Assembly: GCF_014650695.1 (NCBI RefSeq)
Contig: NZ_BMVL01000010.1
Location: 202,620 to 266,619 of the forward strand
From: Streptomyces avidinii
GTDB lineage: Bacteria; Actinomycetota; Actinomycetes; Streptomycetales; Streptomycetaceae
DNA: 64,000 nt
Direction: 5' to 3'
Position numbers and translations under genes: made by a program
Part shown: piece by piece, positions 59,803 through 64,000 of the stretch
Layout of the letters: each line of letters begins with the position of its first letter
Position numbering within the stretch: position 1 is the stretch's first letter
The notes under the pieces: generated by a model
Databases searched by the model: none
The model's input: the letters and a program-made list of their open reading frames with translations, nothing else
Told to the model about the DNA's origin: nothing

Positions 59803-62800
59803 ATGACCACCGGTAGTCGGCAGGACCGTGAATCGGCGGCGCCGCAGCCGCCCCACCCGTCCCACCCGCAGCGATTCGTCATCAGCTTCGCGGGGTTCAA
59901 CCGCCCCTGGGCGGTGTGGATCGCCCACCGCCTGGAGGAGCACGGCCACCGCGTCGCCCTCCAGCGCTGGGACCCGCAGAGCAGCCCCGGCATCGGCCAG
60001 GCCCTCGACGACCTGGCCCGCTCCGGCAGCCGCGTCCTCCTCGTCCTCAGCGAGCGCTACTTCTCCGCCGGAACCCACACCGAGGAGGAGTGGAACACCG
60101 CCCTGCGCGCGGTCACCGACCGCCATCCCGAACGGTTCGCGGCGGTCTGCCTCACCGACGCCCCGCTGCCCAGCGCCGTCGCCGTACTGGAGAAGACCGA
60201 CCTGTGGGGCCTGGACGCGTACGAGGCCGAGTACCGCGTGCTGCGCCGCCTGGAGCTGCCCACCGACCGGATCGGCACCGAGACCGGCCGCCGCGGGCCG
60301 CGCTTCCCCAACGACCCGCCGGAGATCTGGGGCCGCGTGCCGCGCCGCAACCCGCGCTTCACCGGCCGCAACGACGTCATCGGGACCCTGCGCGAGGCGC
60401 TGACCGAGGCCCCGCCGGGCGCGTCCACCGTCACCCTGCTGGGGCTCTCCGGCGTCGGCAAGACGCAGGTCGCCACCGAGTACGCCTACCGCTTCGCCTC
60501 CGAGTACGACGTGGTGTGGTGGGTCCCCGCCGAGGACCGGCCCACCCTGCGCGAGCGCCTCGCCGACCTGGCCCCGGCGCTCGGGCTGCCGCGCGGCGCC
60601 GGCAGCTACGGCGAGCAGATCCGGGCCGTCCTCGAAGCGCTGCGGCGCGGGAACCCGTACGGCCGCTGGCTGATCGTCTTCGACGGCTGCGACAGTCCGG
60701 ACGACCTGATCGACCTGCTGCCCTCCGGCGCCGGCGATGTGATCATCACCTCGCGCAACCGTGAATGGGCCGCCCGGCACACCAGCCTCGTCGAGGTCCC
60801 GCTCTACGCCCGGCCCGAGTCGATCACCTTCATCCGCCGCCGGGCCCTGCGCCTCACCGCCGCCGAGGCCGACCAGCTCGCCGAGGCCCTGGAGGACTAC
60901 CCGCTCGCCCTCGACCAGACCGCCGGCTGGCTCGCCGACTCGCCGCTGCCGGTGGGCGACTACCTCGACCTGCTCCAGCACCGGATGGACTCGCACGAGG
61001 CCGTCACGGTCTCCGAGGACTATCCCCTGCCCTTCCCGACCGCCCTCGCCATACTGCTCAACAACGTCCGGGAGAACTTCCCCGACGCCCTCGCCCTGCT
61101 CCGGCTGTTCGTCTTCTTCGCCCCCGGACCGGTGCCCCTGCGACTGCTGCGCGAGTTCCCCGCCGACGACGTGCCCGAACAGCTCGCCGGACTCATCAAC
61201 GACCAGATCCGGTGGAACGCCGCCCTCAACAAGCTCGTCCAGTTCTCCGTGGTGCGCCTGGAGTACTCGGACCTGGCCGTGGAGGAGGGCGGCGGCGGGC
61301 TGGAGACCGTACAACTGCACCGCATGGTCCACGGCATCGTCCGCGAGAACCTCTCCCCGGAGGAGGCCGAGCCCCTGGCCCGCGCCGTCCGCCAGGTCCT
61401 CGCCGCCGCCGACCCCGGCCGGCCCTCCGACTCCCGGCTGTGGCCCCGGTACGCCGAACTCATCCCGCACCTGGCCACCTCCGGCGTGCTCACCAGCAGC
61501 AACCCGCGCATCCAGAACTTCCTGCTGCACTGCCTGCGCTACCTGATCCTCGCCGGCGAGTACCGCACCTGCCTGCGCCTGTCCGAGGAGACCGACCTGA
61601 TCTGGCGGGCCCTGCTCGGCGAGGACCACCCCAAGGTCCGCGAACTCAGCTACCAGTACGGCGGAGCCCTGCGCAACCTCGGCCTGTTCCGGCGCGCCGA
61701 GACCCTCACCCGCGCCCGCGCCGCCCAGCTCACCGAGGAACGCGGCGACCGCGACCTGGAAACCCTGCGCGCGACCAGCTCGTACGGCGGGGTCCTGCTG
61801 TGCATCGCCCGCTTCGAACCGGCCCGGGAGATCTTCGAGCACTGCCTGGCCACCTACCGCGAACTGCTCGGCGAGGACGACTCCACCACCCTCGCCGCCC
61901 AGAACAACCTGGCCGCCACCTACCGCCTGCTCGGCCGCTACCAGGACGCCTACGACCTCGACCTGGACACCCTGCGCCGCCGGGAACGGGTCCTGAGGAC
62001 CCATCACATCTCCACGCTCTCCTCCGGGATCGCCTGCGCCATGGGGCTGCGGCTGATGGGCCGCTACCACGAGGCACAGACCCGGCAGGAACAGGGCGTG
62101 AAGATCAACACCCAGGTGCTGGGCCTGGAACACCCGCAGACCCTGCGCGCCGAGCACAACCTCGGGATGTGCCTGCGCCGCTCCGGCGACATCCCCGGCG
62201 CGGGCCTGCGCCTGCGGACCGTGTGGGAGCGAGCCACCCGGGTCTTCGGCGTCGACTACCCGTGGACCCTGATGGTCGCCTCCGACTACGCCACCTACCT
62301 CAGGGAGTACGGGGACATCGGCGAGGCCCGCCGGATCTCCGAGGACGTGGTCCGCGGCTACCAGTCGCAACTCGGCCTCGCCCACCCGTACAGCATCGGC
62401 ACGGTCGGCAACCTCGGCCTGGTGCTCCGCGCCCAGGGCGAGCGCGCGGCGGCCCTGTCCCTCGCGGAGCAGGCACTGGTGGGCATGCGGGGCGCGCTCG
62501 GCGACCGGCACCCCTGGACCCTGGGCTGCGCCCTGAACGCCACCGGGCACCGCAACATCACCGGGCGCCTGGAGGACGCGCTGGACCTGAGCCGGGACAC
62601 CCTGCGCACGGCCGAGCAGGTGCTGGGCCCGGACCACCCGATGGCCCTGAGCGCCCAGATCGCCCTGGCGGCGGACCTCCGGTCGGTACGGGAGTACGAG
62701 GAGGCGGCGAAGCACGAGGACGCGGGCATCAAGGGCCTCACCCGCACCCTGGGCCCGCAGCACGTCCACACCGTCTCGGCGAAGCAACAGACCAGGCCGT

Positions 62801-62826
62801 ACTGGGACTTCGAACCCCAGCCGTAG
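59803..62826 (+). CDS. fxsT: TIR-NB-ARC-TPR STAND protein of the FxSxx-COOH system
   Basis: 1007 residues from the ATG at 59803 (AGGGAGA upstream). TIR domain at about 18-150 (RFVISFAGFNRPWAVWIAHRLEEHG; RVLLVLSERYFSAGTHTEEEW). NB-ARC ATPase at about 190-500: Walker A GLSGVGKT (214-221), Walker B WLIVFDGCDSPDD, DVIITSRNREW. The rest is a run of 42-residue TPR-like repeats (YRELLGEDDSTTLAAQNNLAATYRLLGRYQDAYDL; VLGLEHPQTLRAEHNLGMCL; and similar to the end). This is the domain chain of STAND immune sensors whose TIR cuts NAD+ on activation. It closes the operon, 62 bases after the HExxH gene. Confidence 0.92.
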   Translation: MTTGSRQDRESAAPQPPHPSHPQRFVISFAGFNRPWAVWIAHRLEEHGHRVALQRWDPQSSPGIGQALDDLARSGSRVLLVLSERYFSAGTHTEEEWNTALRAVTDRHPERFAAVCLTDAPLPSAVAVLEKTDLWGLDAYEAEYRVLRRLELPTDRIGTETGRRGPRFPNDPPEIWGRVPRRNPRFTGRNDVIGTLREALTEAPPGASTVTLLGLSGVGKTQVATEYAYRFASEYDVVWWVPAEDRPTLRERLADLAPALGLPRGAGSYGEQIRAVLEALRRGNPYGRWLIVFDGCDSPDDLIDLLPSGAGDVIITSRNREWAARHTSLVEVPLYARPESITFIRRRALRLTAAEADQLAEALEDYPLALDQTAGWLADSPLPVGDYLDLLQHRMDSHEAVTVSEDYPLPFPTALAILLNNVRENFPDALALLRLFVFFAPGPVPLRLLREFPADDVPEQLAGLINDQIRWNAALNKLVQFSVVRLEYSDLAVEEGGGGLETVQLHRMVHGIVRENLSPEEAEPLARAVRQVLAAADPGRPSDSRLWPRYAELIPHLATSGVLTSSNPRIQNFLLHCLRYLILAGEYRTCLRLSEETDLIWRALLGEDHPKVRELSYQYGGALRNLGLFRRAETLTRARAAQLTEERGDRDLETLRATSSYGGVLLCIARFEPAREIFEHCLATYRELLGEDDSTTLAAQNNLAATYRLLGRYQDAYDLDLDTLRRRERVLRTHHISTLSSGIACAMGLRLMGRYHEAQTRQEQGVKINTQVLGLEHPQTLRAEHNLGMCLRRSGDIPGAGLRLRTVWERATRVFGVDYPWTLMVASDYATYLREYGDIGEARRISEDVVRGYQSQLGLAHPYSIGTVGNLGLVLRAQGERAAALSLAEQALVGMRGALGDRHPWTLGCALNATGHRNITGRLEDALDLSRDTLRTAEQVLGPDHPMALSAQIALAADLRSVREYEEAAKHEDAGIKGLTRTLGPQHVHTVSAKQQTRPYWDFEPQP

Positions 62827-63171
62827 GGGGCGCACGAAGACCCGCGCGCGGGGCCTGCCGTGGGGCGGGAGCGGTACGGGACGACGCGCGCGGGGCCCTC
62901 ACCCCCTCGGGCGTGAACCGCTCTGTCGGGCCGAGGACTTGAAGCAACCGCCAGGGGGGTGACGGCACGATTGGTGCAGCGGCTGAGTTGATCGATAAGG
63001 TGCCGTGTCACGACCGCACCCCCGTTCGACCAACGGGCCGGTCAGGGCTCTGCCGCAGTGGGTGGCACCTCCACGGCTGCCGTGTGATCTCTGCCTGTCC
63101 GGGCCCCGGAGTACGGGGGCGGTCCTCACGGCGGGGCAGTCCGGCCCCGGCCGACGGGTCAGGAGGAACGA
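62827..63171. other. 345-bp gene-free gap after fxsT
   Basis: It has two copies of CGCGCGCGGGGCC (starting near 62850 and 62886) and a few GC-rich inverted stretches that could end the long Fxs transcript. A promoter for the next gene should lie between 63000 and 63160. I find no coding frame, RNA gene or attachment-site repeat here. Confidence 0.5.
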
Positions 63172-64000
63172 GTGGCACAGATCATCGCCGAGGTCTCACG
63201 GACGTTCAACGAGTTTCTGCTCCTGCCGAACCGGACACGCACCGACTGCTCGGCTGCGACGGTCGACTTGCGCACGCCGCTGGTGCGGCACATGGCGGGC
63301 GAGGCACCGGCGATCGAGCTGCAGTCCCCGTTCACGTCCGCGATCATGCAGGCCGTCAGCACACCCGATCTCGCGATCACGCTCGCGCGAAACGGTGGTT
63401 TCAGCTTCCTGCACCACAATCAGCCGATCCAGGACCAGGCTGCGGCGGTCCGCCAGGTGAAGAACTTCAAGGCCGGGTTCGTCACCAGCGATACCAACGT
63501 CCGCCCCGACGACACCCTGAGCCTCCTGGTCGATGTCATGCGCCGCACCGGTCACAGCACCGCCGCGGTCACCCACGACGGGACCGCCACCGGTCGCCTG
63601 CTCGGCCTGGTGACCTCCCGGGACTTCCACCCCCAGCGCCATGATCTGGACGGACCGGTCAGTGGCCGGATGACCGCTGTCGCCGACCTGGCCCACGCCG
63701 GGGCGGACACCACGCTTTCCGAGGCCAACGCGCGGCTGTGGGACGAACGACTGGACTGCCTCCCGGTGTTGGATGCCGAGGGTCACCTGCAGCATCTGGT
63801 GTTCCGTTCCGACTACGCGGACAACAAGCGCTTCCCGAACCAGGTCGTGGACGCCGCCAAGCGTCTGCGCGTGGGCGCGGGCATCAACACCCACGACTAT
63901 CAGGAGCGCGTCCCGGCCCTGCTGGAGGCGGGCGCGGACGCGTTGTGCTTCGACTCGTCCGACGGCTACAGCGACTGGCAGGCGCAGGCTCTGACCTGGG
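63172..64000 (+). CDS. IMP dehydrogenase of the second bacterial type (3' truncated)
   Basis: 276 codons from a GTG at 63172 (AGGAGGA ribosome site) run to the window end. The start IAEVSRTFNEFLLLPNRT and the pieces SPFTSAIMQAVSTPDLAITLARNGGFSFLHHNQPI, ITSDTNVRP-like FVTSDTNVRP, LLGLVTSRDF (CBS-like zone at about 100-210), GAGINTHDYQERVPALLEAGADALCFDSSDGYSDWQ are close to the IMPDH form common in Firmicutes, and differ from the usual Streptomyces guaB product. It oxidises IMP to XMP for guanine nucleotides. The catalytic Cys loop is beyond the window. It could be a paralogue or a resistant form. Confidence 0.85.
   Translation, partial: MAQIIAEVSRTFNEFLLLPNRTRTDCSAATVDLRTPLVRHMAGEAPAIELQSPFTSAIMQAVSTPDLAITLARNGGFSFLHHNQPIQDQAAAVRQVKNFKAGFVTSDTNVRPDDTLSLLVDVMRRTGHSTAAVTHDGTATGRLLGLVTSRDFHPQRHDLDGPVSGRMTAVADLAHAGADTTLSEANARLWDERLDCLPVLDAEGHLQHLVFRSDYADNKRFPNQVVDAAKRLRVGAGINTHDYQERVPALLEAGADALCFDSSDGYSDWQAQALTW

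Noticed and set aside
45156..62826. Integrated mobile element with recognisable ends
   Set aside because: No tRNA gene, integrase, transposase or flanking direct repeat could be found, so accessory origin is inferred only from gene content.

Overview
The window is high-GC actinobacterial chromosome and is almost certainly Streptomyces. The evidence is the gene content (dasR-dasABC-nagB, a WblE/WhiB1-type protein next to a PdtaS-like kinase, a SigH-type sigma factor with its anti-sigma factor, nickel superoxide dismutase with its maturation protease, a snapalysin/LysR pair), the frequent GTG starts and the GC-rich hairpin terminators. Most of it (about 1-45,000) is conserved core chromosome. 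The right part (about 45,150-62,830) is accessory and holds the most unusual biology. No rRNA, tRNA, CRISPR array, transposase or integrase was seen.

Layout. (1) 1-3,911: class Ia ribonucleotide reductase nrdA-nrdB on the minus strand, behind a cobalamin riboswitch and a pair of NrdR-type boxes. (2) 3,912-7,077: a GNAT acetyltransferase, then cstA with its small YbdD-type partner. (3) 7,078-13,850: the chitin/GlcNAc locus, with the DasR regulator, the DasABC chitobiose importer, a GH3 hexosaminidase, nagB and visible dre operators. (4) 13,991-17,709: an SDR/TetR divergent pair, a HisKA_2 sensor kinase and wblE. (5) 18,034-24,830: lipid kinase, membrane protein, SigH-like sigma factor and anti-sigma factor, UBP zinc finger, Na+/H+ antiporter, PLP enzyme, amidase. 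(6) 24,957-26,774: flavohaemoglobin plus NsrR, each behind a matching NsrR box. (7) 27,010-29,465: an EshA-type family 2B encapsulin shell followed by a polyprenyl diphosphate synthase, a probable nanocompartment/cargo pair. (8) 29,599-39,347: assorted enzymes, snapalysin with its LysR regulator, a DUF4097-PadR operon, a small HTH-ClpN operon with twin palindromes, a quinone reductase and an NAD-type malic enzyme. (9) 39,874-45,057: an amino-acid ABC transporter, a methyltransferase, a CGNR protein and sodX/sodN.

Accessory right part. 45,156-49,157 has a flavoprotein diverging from an XRE/TPR regulator. This is followed by small unknown genes and a 44-codon proline-rich peptide translationally coupled to a PIMT-like methyltransferase. 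49,687-62,826 is one long co-directional block. It encodes a trypsin-like protease fused to a VMAP-C-like domain, a MoxR-type AAA+ ATPase, a very large vWA/repeat protein, a 64-residue FxSxx-COOH-type precursor, a radical SAM/SPASM maturase (FxsB), a HExxH modification protein, and a TIR-NB-ARC-TPR protein (FxsT). My reading is that this joins a vWA-MoxR-VMAP ternary conflict system to a RiPP-maturation (FxSxx) system with a STAND/TIR sensor. It is the best candidate here for a little-described biological system, probably in phage defence or regulated self/non-self response. The window ends inside a second-type IMP dehydrogenase gene.
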